Below are positions 33,089 through 41,719 of a stretch of 64,000 bases of DNA, one piece after another; position 1 is the stretch's first letter; the number at the start of each line of letters is the position of its first letter. The notes under the pieces are model-generated. The model was not told the DNA's origin. It saw only the letters and a program-made list of their open reading frames with translations, and did no database searches. The translations under genes were made by a program, and so were the position numbers. The stretch is taken from the NCBI RefSeq assembly GCF_014195535.1, contig NZ_JACIBY010000006.1, positions 1 to 64,000 of the forward strand. The letters are read 5' to 3'. This DNA is from Runella defluvii. Its GTDB lineage: Bacteria > Bacteroidota > Bacteroidia > Cytophagales > Spirosomataceae.

Positions 33089-34492
33089 ATGTCAAACCAA
33101 CCAACAACTCTCTTCGACAAAGTGTGGGATGCGCACGTTGTCCGCAAGATTGCAGACGGCCCCGATGTATTGTTCATCGACCGCCACTTTATTCACGAAG
33201 TAACCAGCCCCGTAGCATTTTTGGGCTTGGAAAGCAGAGGCATTGGCGTGTTGTTCCCTAACCGTACATTTGCTACGGCCGACCACAACACCCCTACCAT
33301 CAACCAACACTTGCCAGTTGCTGACCCACTTTCGGCCAATCAGCTCAAGGCGTTGGAAACCAACACTGCCAAATACGGTATTTCTCACTGGGGCTTGGGC
33401 CACCAAAAAAATGGTATCGTACACGTGGTTGGACCAGAAAACGGCATCACTCTCCCTGGCATGACGATTGTTTGCGGTGATTCGCACACTTCTACCCACG
33501 GAGCGTTTGGAGCGATTGCGTTCGGTATTGGTACGTCGGAAGTAGAAATGGTATTGGCGTCTCAGTGTATCATGCAGCCAAAACCAAAGAAAATGCGCAT
33601 TACCATCAATGGGCAATTGGGCAAAGGTGTCCTTCCAAAAGATGCGGTATTGTACATCATTTCTCAAATTTCGGCCAGTGGTGCTACGGGCTATTTCGTA
33701 GAGTACGCAGGTGACGTGTTTGAAAACATGAGCATGGAAGGCCGTATGACGGTGTGTAACATGTCGATTGAAATGGGTGCGCGCGGTGGTATGATTGCCC
33801 CCGACGAAAAAACGTTTGCTTACCTCAACGGCCGTGAGCAGTCGCCAAAAGGCGAAGCATGGGAAAACGCCGTTGCGTACTGGCAAACCCTCAAAACTGA
33901 CGAAGGTGCTGGGTTCGACTTGGAATATACCTACGATGCTGCTGACATTGAGCCACAAATCACCTACGGAACAAACCCTGGCTTAGGTACGGGTATTACC
34001 AAACACATCCCGAAAGCTGCCGATGTACTTGACGGAGCTGCCTCTTACGCTAAGTCATTGAACTACATGGGATTTGCCGAAGACGAAAGTATTTTGGGCA
34101 AAGCCATTGATTTCGTTTTCTTGGGAAGCTGTACCAACGGCCGTATTGAAGACTTCCGCGCGTTTGCCTCAGTGGTAAAAGGTCGTAAAAAAGCTGACAA
34201 TGTAACGGCTTGGTTGGTACCAGGTTCGCACATTGTAGAAGCCCAAATCCAAGAAGAAGGTATTTTGGATATTTTGACCGACGCGGGCTTCCAATTGCGC
34301 CAACCAGGGTGCTCGGCTTGCTTGGCCATGAACGACGACAAGATTCCTGCGGGCAAGTATGCCGTAAGTACCTCTAACCGTAACTTCGAAGGTCGCCAAG
34401 GCCCAGGAGCACGTACCTTGTTGGCCAGCCCATTGGTAGCCGCTGCCGCCGCTATTACGGGTAAAGTCACTGACCCACGGGAGTTTTTGTAG
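33089..34492 (+). CDS. leuC: 3-isopropylmalate dehydratase large subunit
   Basis: A 467-residue aconitase-family enzyme that isomerises 2- to 3-isopropylmalate with LeuD. The ATG at 33089 is chosen ([16 protein letters not shown]). The cluster cysteines are in FLGSCTNGR and [11 protein letters not shown], with the active-site regions [15 protein letters not shown] and [12 protein letters not shown]. The start 36 codons earlier in frame would give an unlikely N-terminus. It is followed by leuD after 65 bp. The protein is complete. Confidence 0.95.
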   Translation: MSNQPTTLFDKVWDAHVVRKIADGPDVLFIDRHFIHEVTSPVAFLGLESRGIGVLFPNRTFATADHNTPTINQHLPVADPLSANQLKALETNTAKYGISHWGLGHQKNGIVHVVGPENGITLPGMTIVCGDSHTSTHGAFGAIAFGIGTSEVEMVLASQCIMQPKPKKMRITINGQLGKGVLPKDAVLYIISQISASGATGYFVEYAGDVFENMSMEGRMTVCNMSIEMGARGGMIAPDEKTFAYLNGREQSPKGEAWENAVAYWQTLKTDEGAGFDLEYTYDAADIEPQITYGTNPGLGTGITKHIPKAADVLDGAASYAKSLNYMGFAEDESILGKAIDFVFLGSCTNGRIEDFRAFASVVKGRKKADNVTAWLVPGSHIVEAQIQEEGILDILTDAGFQLRQPGCSACLAMNDDKIPAGKYAVSTSNRNFEGRQGPGARTLLASPLVAAAAAITGKVTDPREFL

Positions 34493-34557
34493 TTCTATTG
34501 CGCATACATTATCACCCTGTATTTGTCACCCTGCAAAGGGTCTAATAATCATTCATC

Positions 34558-35154
34558 ATGGCATACGATAAATTCACCATACTAACCAGTTCGGCAGTGC
34601 CGCTTCCGTTGGAAAACGTGGACACTGACCAAATCATCCCTGCTCGTTTCTTGAAAGCCACTGAGCGCAAGGGATTCGGCGATAACCTTTTCCGCGATTG
34701 GCGCTACAACGGCGACGATACGCCTAAGGCCGATTTCGTTTTAAACAATCCTCTTTACAGCGGTAAAATCTTGGTAGGAGGCCGCAACTTCGGAAGCGGT
34801 TCGAGCCGTGAGCACGCGGCATGGGCTATCTACGATTACGGATTCCGTTGTGTGGTATCCAGCTTTTTTGCTGATATCTTCAAAAACAACGCCATCAACG
34901 TAGGGATTTTACCAGTAACGGTAAGTCCTGAATTTTTGGATAAAATTTTCCAAGCCATCGAAAAAGATGCTAACGCGGAGCTAACGGTCAACCTTCCTGA
35001 GCAAACCATCACGATTGTTTCGACGGGTGATTCGGAGTCATTTGACATCAACGGATATAAAAAACACAACCTCATCAATGGCTACGACGATATCGACTAT
35101 CTACAAGCCATGAAAGAGGAAATCGGTGTATTTGAAGCCGCTCGGCCGTACTAA
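34558..35154 (+). CDS. leuD: 3-isopropylmalate dehydratase small subunit
   Basis: A 198-residue swivel domain that completes the LeuCD active site. The signature NVDTDQIIPARFLKA near residue 19 and the GRNFGSGSSREHAAWAIYDYGFRCVVSSFFADIFKNNAINVGILPV loop are intact. The following gene starts 5 bp after its stop codon, so leuD and the isopropylmalate synthase-type gene are tightly coupled. Confidence 0.95.
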   Translation: MAYDKFTILTSSAVPLPLENVDTDQIIPARFLKATERKGFGDNLFRDWRYNGDDTPKADFVLNNPLYSGKILVGGRNFGSGSSREHAAWAIYDYGFRCVVSSFFADIFKNNAINVGILPVTVSPEFLDKIFQAIEKDANAELTVNLPEQTITIVSTGDSESFDINGYKKHNLINGYDDIDYLQAMKEEIGVFEAARPY

Positions 35155-35159
35155 TTTTT

Positions 35160-36677
35160 ATGAGATACATTGAAATAATGGATACGACACTCCGCGACGG
35201 TGAACAGACCAGCGGGGTGTCTTTTTCGGCTTCGGAGAAATTGGCTTTGGCGCAGTTGCTCCTTACGGAAGTCAAAGTAGATCGTATTGAAATTGCTTCG
35301 GCTAGAGTATCTGCAGGGGAGCTAAAAGCAGTACAAAAAATTACGAAGTGGGCACAAGAAAATGGCTTCATCGACAAAGTAGAGGTACTTACGTTTGTCG
35401 ATGGCGAAGCTTCTATTGATTGGATGCTGGAGTCGGGCGCTAAAGTGATGAACCTTCTTACCAAAGGGTCGCTTAATCACTTGACGCACCAACTCAAAAA
35501 AACACCCGAAGCGCATTTTGCCGACATCCAAAAAGTAATCGAATTGGCACAATCGAAAGGGATTTCGGCCAATGTTTACCTCGAAGATTGGAGCAATGGA
35601 ATGCGTAATTCACCCGAATATGTATTTCAATTTCTTGATTTTCTAACTACTCAGCCGATTCTACGGGTGTTACTCCCCGATACGTTAGGCGTACTTACTC
35701 CTGCCGAATCGTATTCGTACATCAAGTCGATTGTGGAACGTTATCCCGATCATCACTTCGATTTCCACGCGCACAATGACTATGACCTCGGCATCGCCAA
35801 CGTCATGGAGGCTGTGCGGGCAGGGGCACATGGGTTGCACTTGACCGTCAACGGCATGGGTGAGCGCGCGGGCAATGCTCCGTTGGCCAGTGCCATTGCG
35901 GTATTGAAAGACTTTATGCCAGAAGTGGAAACGGGCGTCGTGGAAGAGTCGTTGTTTTCGGTGAGTAAAATCGTTGAAACCTTCTCAGGATTGCGGATTC
36001 CTGCCAATAAACCCATTGTTGGTGACAACGTGTTTACCCAAACGGCGGGTATTCATGCCGACGGCGACAAGAAAAACAACCTCTATTTCAACGAGTTGAT
36101 GCCTGAGCGTTTCGGGCGGAAGCGTTCGTATGCGTTGGGCAAAACCTCGGGCAAGGCCAATATCGAGAATAACCTTCGCGAATTGGGCATCAAACTTTCT
36201 GACGAAGACCTCAAAAAGGTAACGCAGCGTATCATCGAACTCGGCGACCGTAAAGAAGTAGTGACGCAAGAAGACCTTCCGTACATTATTTCGGACGTGT
36301 TGGACACCAATGCGATTGAGTTTAAGATTGAGATTCTCAATTACGTCCTGACGCACTCCAAAGACCTCCGTCCTTCGGCGACGCTCAAACTCAAAATTGA
36401 GGACGAGACGTTTGAAGAAAGTGCCCAAGGCGATGGTCAGTACGATGCGTTTATGAATGCGTTGAAGAAAATTTATGCCAAGAAAAGCCTTGAACTTCCT
36501 TTGCTGACCGACTACGCCGTCCGTATCCCAACGGGTGGAAAGACGGATGCGCTTTGCGAAACGGTCATTACGTGGAACTGGAACGCTAAAGAATTCAAGA
36601 CCCGAGGCTTAGACTCTGACCAAACGGTTTCGGCCATCAAAGCCACTCAAAAAATGCTAAACTTGATTTCGCTTTAA
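35160..36677 (+). CDS. leuA: 2-isopropylmalate synthase-family acyltransferase
   Basis: A 505-residue member of the HMGL/IPMS family. The DTTLRDGEQTSG motif near residue 8 holds the metal-binding Asp and catalytic Arg, HAHND near residue 203 gives the HxH metal site, and NGMGERAGNAPL completes the TIM barrel. A LeuA-type allosteric (dimer) domain occupies about 390-505. Between leuD and leuB the likely reaction is acetyl-CoA plus 2-oxoisovalerate. However, this Bacteroidota subgroup resembles citramalate synthase in places, so the substrate is less certain than the fold. It is preceded by leuD after 5 bp. Confidence 0.85.
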   Translation: MRYIEIMDTTLRDGEQTSGVSFSASEKLALAQLLLTEVKVDRIEIASARVSAGELKAVQKITKWAQENGFIDKVEVLTFVDGEASIDWMLESGAKVMNLLTKGSLNHLTHQLKKTPEAHFADIQKVIELAQSKGISANVYLEDWSNGMRNSPEYVFQFLDFLTTQPILRVLLPDTLGVLTPAESYSYIKSIVERYPDHHFDFHAHNDYDLGIANVMEAVRAGAHGLHLTVNGMGERAGNAPLASAIAVLKDFMPEVETGVVEESLFSVSKIVETFSGLRIPANKPIVGDNVFTQTAGIHADGDKKNNLYFNELMPERFGRKRSYALGKTSGKANIENNLRELGIKLSDEDLKKVTQRIIELGDRKEVVTQEDLPYIISDVLDTNAIEFKIEILNYVLTHSKDLRPSATLKLKIEDETFEESAQGDGQYDAFMNALKKIYAKKSLELPLLTDYAVRIPTGGKTDALCETVITWNWNAKEFKTRGLDSDQTVSAIKATQKMLNLISL

Positions 36678-36686
36678 TTTTTTATA

Positions 36687-37139
36687 GGACACAAAGTTTC
36701 TCAGAGTTTATGGCACAGAGTATCACAGAGTTAAATACGCTTTCTCAGGTTATTCTGAAGCAAGCCTTCGATGTGCATTCTGCGCTTGGCCCTGGCCTTT
36801 TAGAGAGTGCTTATAAAGAATGTTTGGCGTACCGTTTGACAAAAAATGGATTATGGGTAGAAAAAGAGAAGCCCATCCCCCTCGTTTTTGAAGAAATTAG
36901 ATTAGATCAAGGCTATCGGCTGGATTTGCTGGTAGAGAATAAAATTGTAGTTGAGTTAAAATCAGTTGAATCACTTAATGACTTACACACGGCACAGGTA
37001 TTAACTTACCTAAAATTGGGCGGTTACAAGCTTGGCCTTCTTTTAAACTTTAACGTAAAAAGTTTAAAAGAAGGAATCAAAAGATTGATTTTATAACCCT
37101 GAGAAACTCTGTGTCGAACTCCGTGTAACTCCGTGACCT
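36687..37139. mobile_element. Inverted-repeat-flanked GxxExxY element between leuA and leuB
   Basis: CACAAAGTTTCTCAG (36690-36704) at the left and CTGAGAAACTCTGTG (37099-37113) at the right are inverted copies with one mismatch. Short degenerate CACAGAG/ACTCCGTG motifs repeat inside and outside these arms. The enclosed gene's first codons (MAQSITEL) are encoded by the left repeat. This suggests a small mobile or repeat-associated module that inserted in the intergenic space between two leu genes. No transposase and no target duplication were found. Confidence 0.5.
36710..37096 (+). CDS. GxxExxY family protein (PDDEXK-like fold)
   Basis: A 128-residue protein of the GxxExxY family: LKQAFDVHSALGPGLLESAYKECLAYRL contains the name-giving GxxExxY (GLLESAY). 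The nuclease-like core follows: RLDLLVENKIVVELKSV, where D and E-x-K fit a PDDEXK active site, then HTAQVLTYLKLGGYKLGLLLNFN. Function is not established, although a relation to restriction-like nucleases and mobile DNA is suspected. It lies between leuA and leuB, both on the plus strand, and its repeats are described with the element. Confidence 0.88.
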   Translation: MAQSITELNTLSQVILKQAFDVHSALGPGLLESAYKECLAYRLTKNGLWVEKEKPIPLVFEEIRLDQGYRLDLLVENKIVVELKSVESLNDLHTAQVLTYLKLGGYKLGLLLNFNVKSLKEGIKRLIL

Positions 37140-37149
37140 AAAGAATAAA

Positions 37150-38223
37150 ATGGCAAAAAAACACATCCTTATCGTACCCGGTGATGGAATCGGGCAAGAA
37201 GTTACCACGGTTGGTAAACAAGTACTAGACCGTATCGCCGAAAAATTCGGCCACGAATTCACCTACGACGAAGCCCTCATCGGCCACGTAGCCATCGAAG
37301 CTACGGGCGACCCGCTTCCCGAAGAAACCCTTGTAAAAATGCGGGCTTCGGATGCCATCTTGTTTGGCGCCGTAGGTCACCCAAAATACGACAACGACCC
37401 TTCGGCCAAAGTACGCCCTGAACAGGGCTTGTTGAAAATGCGGAAAGAACTTGGCTTGTACGCCAACCTTCGCCCTATCAAGTTGTTCGACGAATTGTTG
37501 GAAGCCTCAAGTATCAAACCTGAAATCCTTAAAGGCAGCGATATCCTTTTCTTCCGCGAATTGACGGGCGACGTGTATTTTGGAAAACGTGAGCGTCTCG
37601 ACGACGGCAACACGGCTTACGACACCATGATTTATAGCAAGTACGAAGTAGAGCGCATTGCCCGCAAGGCATTTGAAGCCGCTCGTACGCGTAGCAAAAA
37701 ATTGATGTCGGTTGATAAAGCCAACGTACTGGAATCAAGCCGTTTGTGGCGCGAGGTAATTCAAAAAATCGCTCCCGAATATCCTGACGTTGAAGTAGAG
37801 CACCAATTCATTGACGCCGCTGCGATGTTGCTCATCAAAGACCCACGTCGTTTTGACGTAGTGGTAACGGGTAACCTTTTCGGGGATATTTTGACCGACG
37901 AAGCCAGCCAAATCGCAGGTTCGATGGGTATGTTGGCCTCGGCCTCAGTAGGCGACAGCACGGGTGTTTATGAGCCTATTCACGGTTCGGCACACGACAT
38001 TACGGGCAAAGGCGTAGCCAATCCTTTGGCTTCTGTACTTTCAGCAGCGTTGTTGTTGGATATTTCGTTTGGCCTAAAAGCCGAAGCAGATGCCATCATC
38101 GCCGCGGTTGACAAAGTATTGAAAGACGGTTTCCGCACGCGCGACATCGCTAACAGCGAAACCCCTGCCGACAAAATCCTCGGCACCGACGCCATGGGCG
38201 CAGAGTTGTTGAAGCATTTGTAG
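37150..38223 (+). CDS. leuB: 3-isopropylmalate dehydrogenase
   Basis: A 357-residue NAD-dependent beta-decarboxylating dehydrogenase that converts 3-isopropylmalate to 2-oxoisocaproate, the last specific step of leucine synthesis. The GDGIGQEV N-terminus, the substrate Arg region in LGLYANLRPIKLF, ELTGDVYFG, and the metal-binding VTGNLFGDILTDEASQIAGSMGMLASAS are intact. The C-terminal GSAHDITGKGVANPLA NAD site is present. It starts 11 bp past the GxxExxY element. Confidence 0.95.
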   Translation: MAKKHILIVPGDGIGQEVTTVGKQVLDRIAEKFGHEFTYDEALIGHVAIEATGDPLPEETLVKMRASDAILFGAVGHPKYDNDPSAKVRPEQGLLKMRKELGLYANLRPIKLFDELLEASSIKPEILKGSDILFFRELTGDVYFGKRERLDDGNTAYDTMIYSKYEVERIARKAFEAARTRSKKLMSVDKANVLESSRLWREVIQKIAPEYPDVEVEHQFIDAAAMLLIKDPRRFDVVVTGNLFGDILTDEASQIAGSMGMLASASVGDSTGVYEPIHGSAHDITGKGVANPLASVLSAALLLDISFGLKAEADAIIAAVDKVLKDGFRTRDIANSETPADKILGTDAMGAELLKHL

Positions 38224-38228
38224 AATCA

Positions 38229-38591
38229 ATGATTCAAGCGATTCGAAACATACTATCAAAGCCCCACATAGCCATCGTTTGGACGGTGGTTATTTTGGGG
38301 CTTTGCTCTATTCCACGCCAAGAAATGCCCGATGGAATGGGTTCTGACAAACTTCACCATTTTGGAGCGTTTGGAATATTAGGTGCGCTTTGGTATTGGG
38401 CCAAACCTAACCCTTGGTGGGTCATTATTGGTGGAAGTCTGTATGGCTTATTTATTGAAGTTTGGCAGTACATTATGCCCATTGGCCGCACCTTCGATTT
38501 GTACGATGCCTTGGCCGATGCCGTTGGCGTCATCGTTGCGGTACCTATTGCCCATTGGGTTTGGAAATACTTCAAAACCTATGAGGTTTGA
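38229..38591 (+). CDS. VanZ-like membrane protein
   Basis: A 120-residue inner-membrane protein of the VanZ family with about four hydrophobic segments. Characteristic residues are GSDKLHHFGAFGILGALWYW and LFIEVWQYIMPIGRTFDLYDALADAVGVIVA (EVWQ-x-P-GRxxDxxDxxANxxG-like). VanZ homologues are linked to low-level teicoplanin resistance in some Firmicutes; here only general membrane association can be said. It starts 5 bp after the leuB stop. Its last codons (YEV, stop) fall inside the first unit of a palindromic repeat. Confidence 0.85.
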   Translation: MIQAIRNILSKPHIAIVWTVVILGLCSIPRQEMPDGMGSDKLHHFGAFGILGALWYWAKPNPWWVIIGGSLYGLFIEVWQYIMPIGRTFDLYDALADAVGVIVAVPIAHWVWKYFKTYEV

Positions 38592-38684
38592 AAACACCCG
38601 AACTAAAACCTCACAGGTTTCAGAAATCTTAAACAAAAAAACCTATGAGGTTTGAACGCAACCGAATTCAAACCTCATAGGTTT
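38575..38684. repeat. Tandem 64-bp hairpin repeat between VanZ and DUF779 genes
   Basis: AAACCTATGAGGTTT (38575-38589 and 38639-38653) alternates with its reverse complement, AAACCTCATAGGTTT (38670-38684), and a one-base variant AAACCTCACAGGTTT (38606-38620). The unit of two opposed copies repeats with a 64-bp period. Each pair can fold into a stem-loop. The first copy forms the last codons of the VanZ gene. It probably works as a bidirectional terminator for the convergent genes. Confidence 0.85.
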
Positions 38685-39028
38685 CAAGAACCTACCTCGT
38701 TGGGTTGTAATAACCTCGATTTAATAATAAAACGCACCCCCATCGGTATTTCCAACGAAAAACTAGCCCCTCGTCCTAGTACTACGTCGAGGGTTAAGTG
38801 CGTGTGTTTCCAGTACTCAAACTGGTCGCGCGACATGTAAAAATCGCAGCCGTGAATTTCGCCTAGTTTTATATCGGTTTCGTTCAACATCAACTCTCCC
38901 ACCTCAAAACACATCGGAGCTGAGCCATCGCAGCAACCGCCACTTTGGTGAAACATCAAAGCACCGTACTTGGCGCGGAGCGTGTCAATGACCCGCTCCG
39001 CCGCCTCCGTTATTGCGATTCTAGACAT
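38684..39028 (-). CDS. DUF779 domain protein
   Basis: A 114-residue cytoplasmic protein of the DUF779 family. Conserved features are FHQSGGCCDGSAPMC (paired cysteines that may bind metal), DIKLGEIHGCDFYMSRDQFEYWKHT and the beta-strand-rich C-terminus (FSLEIPMGVRFIIKSRLL). DUF779 genes typically stand beside NAD-dependent aldehyde dehydrogenase genes, as here (2 bp gap), but its biochemical role is unknown. It appears co-transcribed with the ALDH. Confidence 0.85.
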   Translation of the reverse strand: MSRIAITEAAERVIDTLRAKYGALMFHQSGGCCDGSAPMCFEVGELMLNETDIKLGEIHGCDFYMSRDQFEYWKHTHLTLDVVLGRGASFSLEIPMGVRFIIKSRLLQPNEVGS

Positions 39029-39030
39029 AC

Positions 39031-40554
39031 TTAAAAGAACCCTAACTTGTTCTTATCGTACGAAATCAACATATTTTTAGCCTGACGATAATGGTTCAAC
39101 ATCATCTTGTGCGTCTCGCGGCCAATACCTGATTTCTTGTAGCCACCAAATGGCGCATGTGCTGGATATGCGTGATAGCAGTTGACCCACACACGACCCG
39201 CTTGTACGGCACGAGCAACTTTGTACGCTTGATGCGTGTCGCGCGTCCATACCCCTGCACCGAGGCCATAAAGTGTATCATTGGCAATTTCAATAGCTTC
39301 CTCTTCCGTTTTGAAGGTGGCTACACACACCACTGGCCCAAAGATTTCTTCTTGGAAAATGCGCATTTTGTTGTTGCCTTTAAACAACGTTGGCTTGATA
39401 TAATACCCACCTTCAAGTCCTTCGTTGTAAGCAGCGCCACCACCCGCCAACAACTCTGCACCTTCTTCTTTACCGAGGTCGATGTAGTGCAAAATCTTTT
39501 GGTATTGGTCGTTCGATGCCTGTGCCCCCATCATCGTACTTGGGTCGAGTGGGTGACCCAGTTTAATGGCGTTAATGCGCTCAACTACGCGCTCAATAAA
39601 GGCATCATAGATAGATTCATCCACCAAAATGCGCGACGGACACGTACATACTTCGCCTTGATTGAGGGCAAACATCGTTGCTCCTTCCAAGCACTTATCG
39701 AAGAACTCGTCGTCGGCATCCATGATGCTTTTGAAGAAAATATTGGGCGATTTTCCACCCAATTCGAGCGTAACAGGAATGATATTTTTGGAAGCATACT
39801 GCATAATCAGCTGCCCCGTTGTGGTCTCGCCCGTAAACGCAATTTTATTGATACGAGGGCTGGATGCCAATGGCTTACCTGCTTCAATGCCAAAGCCGTT
39901 GACAATGTTCAGTACACCCGCTGGCAACAAATCTTGAATCAATTCGGCCAACACCATGATTCCCACGGGCGTTTGTTCGGCAGGCTTCAACACCACGCAG
40001 TTTCCTGCGGCCAAAGCAGGCGCAATTTTCCAAGCGGCCATCAACAACGGAAAATTCCAAGGAATGATTTGCCCAACCACGCCAAGCGGTTCGTGCACAA
40101 TCAGTGATAACGTATTAGAATCCAATTCTGAAGCCGAGCCTTCTTCGGCCCGAATTACGCCCGCAAAATAACGGAAGTGGTCAATCGCCAAGGGTAAATC
40201 AGCGGCTTTCGTTTCGCGAATTGGCTTGCCGTTGTCCCACGTTTCTACACTTGCCAACAGTTCCAAGTTTGCCTCCATCGCATCCGCAATTTTTAACAAA
40301 ACGTTGCTTCTCGTCGTCACCGAGCTGTTATTCCACTGCGGAGCGGCAGCCCAAGCGGCATCCAAAGCAAGGTTAATGTCCTCTTCGGTCGAACGGGCTA
40401 CTTTGGTAAATACCTGTCCGTCAACGGGCGAGGTGGTTTCAAAATATTCGCCTTTAACAGGACTTACCCACTGGCCGCCAATGAAGTTATCGTAGTGCGT
40501 TTTAAAGATGGGCTTTGCCACCAAGTTGTTTTGTTGTGTGATTACAGTTGACAT
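39031..40554 (-). CDS. NAD(P)-dependent aldehyde dehydrogenase (ExaC/AcoD-like)
   Basis: A 507-residue aldehyde dehydrogenase. The cofactor-binding [34 protein letters not shown], the catalytic base in [11 protein letters not shown], and the catalytic cysteine in [14 protein letters not shown] (second C of the pair by family pattern) are intact. It is close to bacterial acetaldehyde dehydrogenases AcoD/ExaC that act in ethanol or acetoin use, and the DUF779 neighbour matches that association. A divergent AraC regulator lies 216 bp upstream. Aldehyde substrate is inferred. Confidence 0.9.
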   Translation of the reverse strand: MSTVITQQNNLVAKPIFKTHYDNFIGGQWVSPVKGEYFETTSPVDGQVFTKVARSTEEDINLALDAAWAAAPQWNNSSVTTRSNVLLKIADAMEANLELLASVETWDNGKPIRETKAADLPLAIDHFRYFAGVIRAEEGSASELDSNTLSLIVHEPLGVVGQIIPWNFPLLMAAWKIAPALAAGNCVVLKPAEQTPVGIMVLAELIQDLLPAGVLNIVNGFGIEAGKPLASSPRINKIAFTGETTTGQLIMQYASKNIIPVTLELGGKSPNIFFKSIMDADDEFFDKCLEGATMFALNQGEVCTCPSRILVDESIYDAFIERVVERINAIKLGHPLDPSTMMGAQASNDQYQKILHYIDLGKEEGAELLAGGGAAYNEGLEGGYYIKPTLFKGNNKMRIFQEEIFGPVVCVATFKTEEEAIEIANDTLYGLGAGVWTRDTHQAYKVARAVQAGRVWVNCYHAYPAHAPFGGYKKSGIGRETHKMMLNHYRQAKNMLISYDKNKLGFF

Positions 40555-40649
40555 CGTTTAAGGGCTTTGTGTTTCAAAAAGATTTTGCACAAAACAACCT
40601 TCAAAAAATCACATTTAATTGACTTATCCTGCTTACCATTTTCCCTATC

Positions 40650-40686
40650 CTATCAACTGATTGTACTATTCTATCAACTGTTGTAC
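40650..40686. promoter_or_regulatory. Direct-repeat operator between ALDH and AraC genes
   Basis: CTATCAACTG is present at 40650-40659 and 40671-40680, each followed by TTGTAC (40661-40666, 40681-40686). The spacing of about 21 bp equals two helical turns, as in direct-repeat sites for AraC-family dimers. The sequence lies in the 216-bp divergent intergenic region, 84-96 bp from either gene, so it may be the operator of the adjacent AraC-type regulator. Confidence 0.5.
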
Positions 40687-40770
40687 GATACTACCATTGT
40701 ATGCGTTTTTGACGTACTTTTAGTATGATTTTAAGAATTAATACAATAAATTCTTTAGCAATAGATACCC

Positions 40771-41700
40771 ATGGTTGAGTTAAATCCTTTGCATTACCAA
40801 AACCGCCGCCTCGAAACGTTGGTAGAAAATCGTACCCTGCATACGCTTAACAATGCCGAACTCAACATTTTTGAGACGCACCAAAAGGCCGCGCAAGTGA
40901 TGTTGCAGTTTCATGAGCCTGTGTTGGCAAGTATGATACGGGGCAAAAAAATTATGCACCTTCAGAATACGCCTTCGTTCGGGTTTTTACCTGGCGAATC
41001 GGTGATTTTACCCTCTAACGAATTGATGTGTATTGATTTTCCCGAAGCCTCCGAACAAAATCCTACGCAATGCCTAGCGTTGGCCTTCAACGAAGCCAAA
41101 CTCCAACAGGCCGTGAATTTGCTCAATGAACGTGGGCTGAAACAAAATGGGAAGGAATGGAGCATGACCGATTATAATTATCATTTTACAAACGACATTG
41201 CCATCAATCAAATCCTGCAACGACTTATTTTTATTTTCACCGAAAACCACCCCTCTAAAGATATTTTTGCCGATATGCTGCTGCAAGAGCTTATCATCCG
41301 CATTTTACAAACTGAATCGAAGAGTATTTACCTTAAAAAGTCTTACACCCAACCCAACAACGACCGTATTTCGTTTGTGCTCAATTTTATTCGGGAAAAT
41401 ATCACCGAAGACCTCACCATTGAGTTGCTGAGTGAAAAAGCCTACATGAGTGAGTCAAATTTTTACCGTACGTTTAAGCACGAGACGGGTTCTACTCCCA
41501 TTGATTTTATCATCGAAGAGCGTCTAAAATTGGCAGAAAGTCTGCTTCGTGACCCTAAAATGAGCGTCAAAGAAGCTTTTATGGCCAGTGGTTTCAATAG
41601 CTTTTCGTACTTCTGCCGTATTTTTAAGAAAAAGAAAAACCTCTCGCCTACTGAGTTTAAAGAGAAATCGAATCAACTCAAAAATCGGCCCATGGCGTAG
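40771..41700 (+). CDS. AraC-family regulator, divergent from the aldehyde dehydrogenase
   Basis: A 309-residue protein. The N-terminal about 190 residues resemble an AraC_N domain (LNNAELNIFETHQKAAQVMLQFHEPVLASMIRGKKIMHL). The C-terminal two helix-turn-helix motifs are ITEDLTIELLSEKAYMSESNFYRTFKHETGSTPIDFIIEERLKLA and SVKEAFMASGFNSFSYFCRIFKKKKNLSPTEFK. It likely activates the divergent ALDH/DUF779 operon in response to an aldehyde or alcohol, based on position. A candidate operator is at 40650-40686. It is convergent with the downstream glycosyltransferase-like gene. Confidence 0.88.
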   Translation: MVELNPLHYQNRRLETLVENRTLHTLNNAELNIFETHQKAAQVMLQFHEPVLASMIRGKKIMHLQNTPSFGFLPGESVILPSNELMCIDFPEASEQNPTQCLALAFNEAKLQQAVNLLNERGLKQNGKEWSMTDYNYHFTNDIAINQILQRLIFIFTENHPSKDIFADMLLQELIIRILQTESKSIYLKKSYTQPNNDRISFVLNFIRENITEDLTIELLSEKAYMSESNFYRTFKHETGSTPIDFIIEERLKLAESLLRDPKMSVKEAFMASGFNSFSYFCRIFKKKKNLSPTEFKEKSNQLKNRPMA

Positions 41701-41719
41701 GTTGGTACACGTCGATGGG

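Noticed and set aside
33092-33958. 288-codon open frame on the minus strand
   Set aside because: It is antisense to leuC. The leuC frame has all family motifs, so this is a shadow frame.
38575-38684. Possible CRISPR array
   Set aside because: The 15-bp units alternate in orientation and only four are present, with unequal spacers of about 16 and 18 bp. No cas genes are near.
39157-40107. 316-codon open frame on the plus strand
   Set aside because: It is entirely antisense to the aldehyde dehydrogenase gene and has no recognisable domain; a shadow of codon bias.
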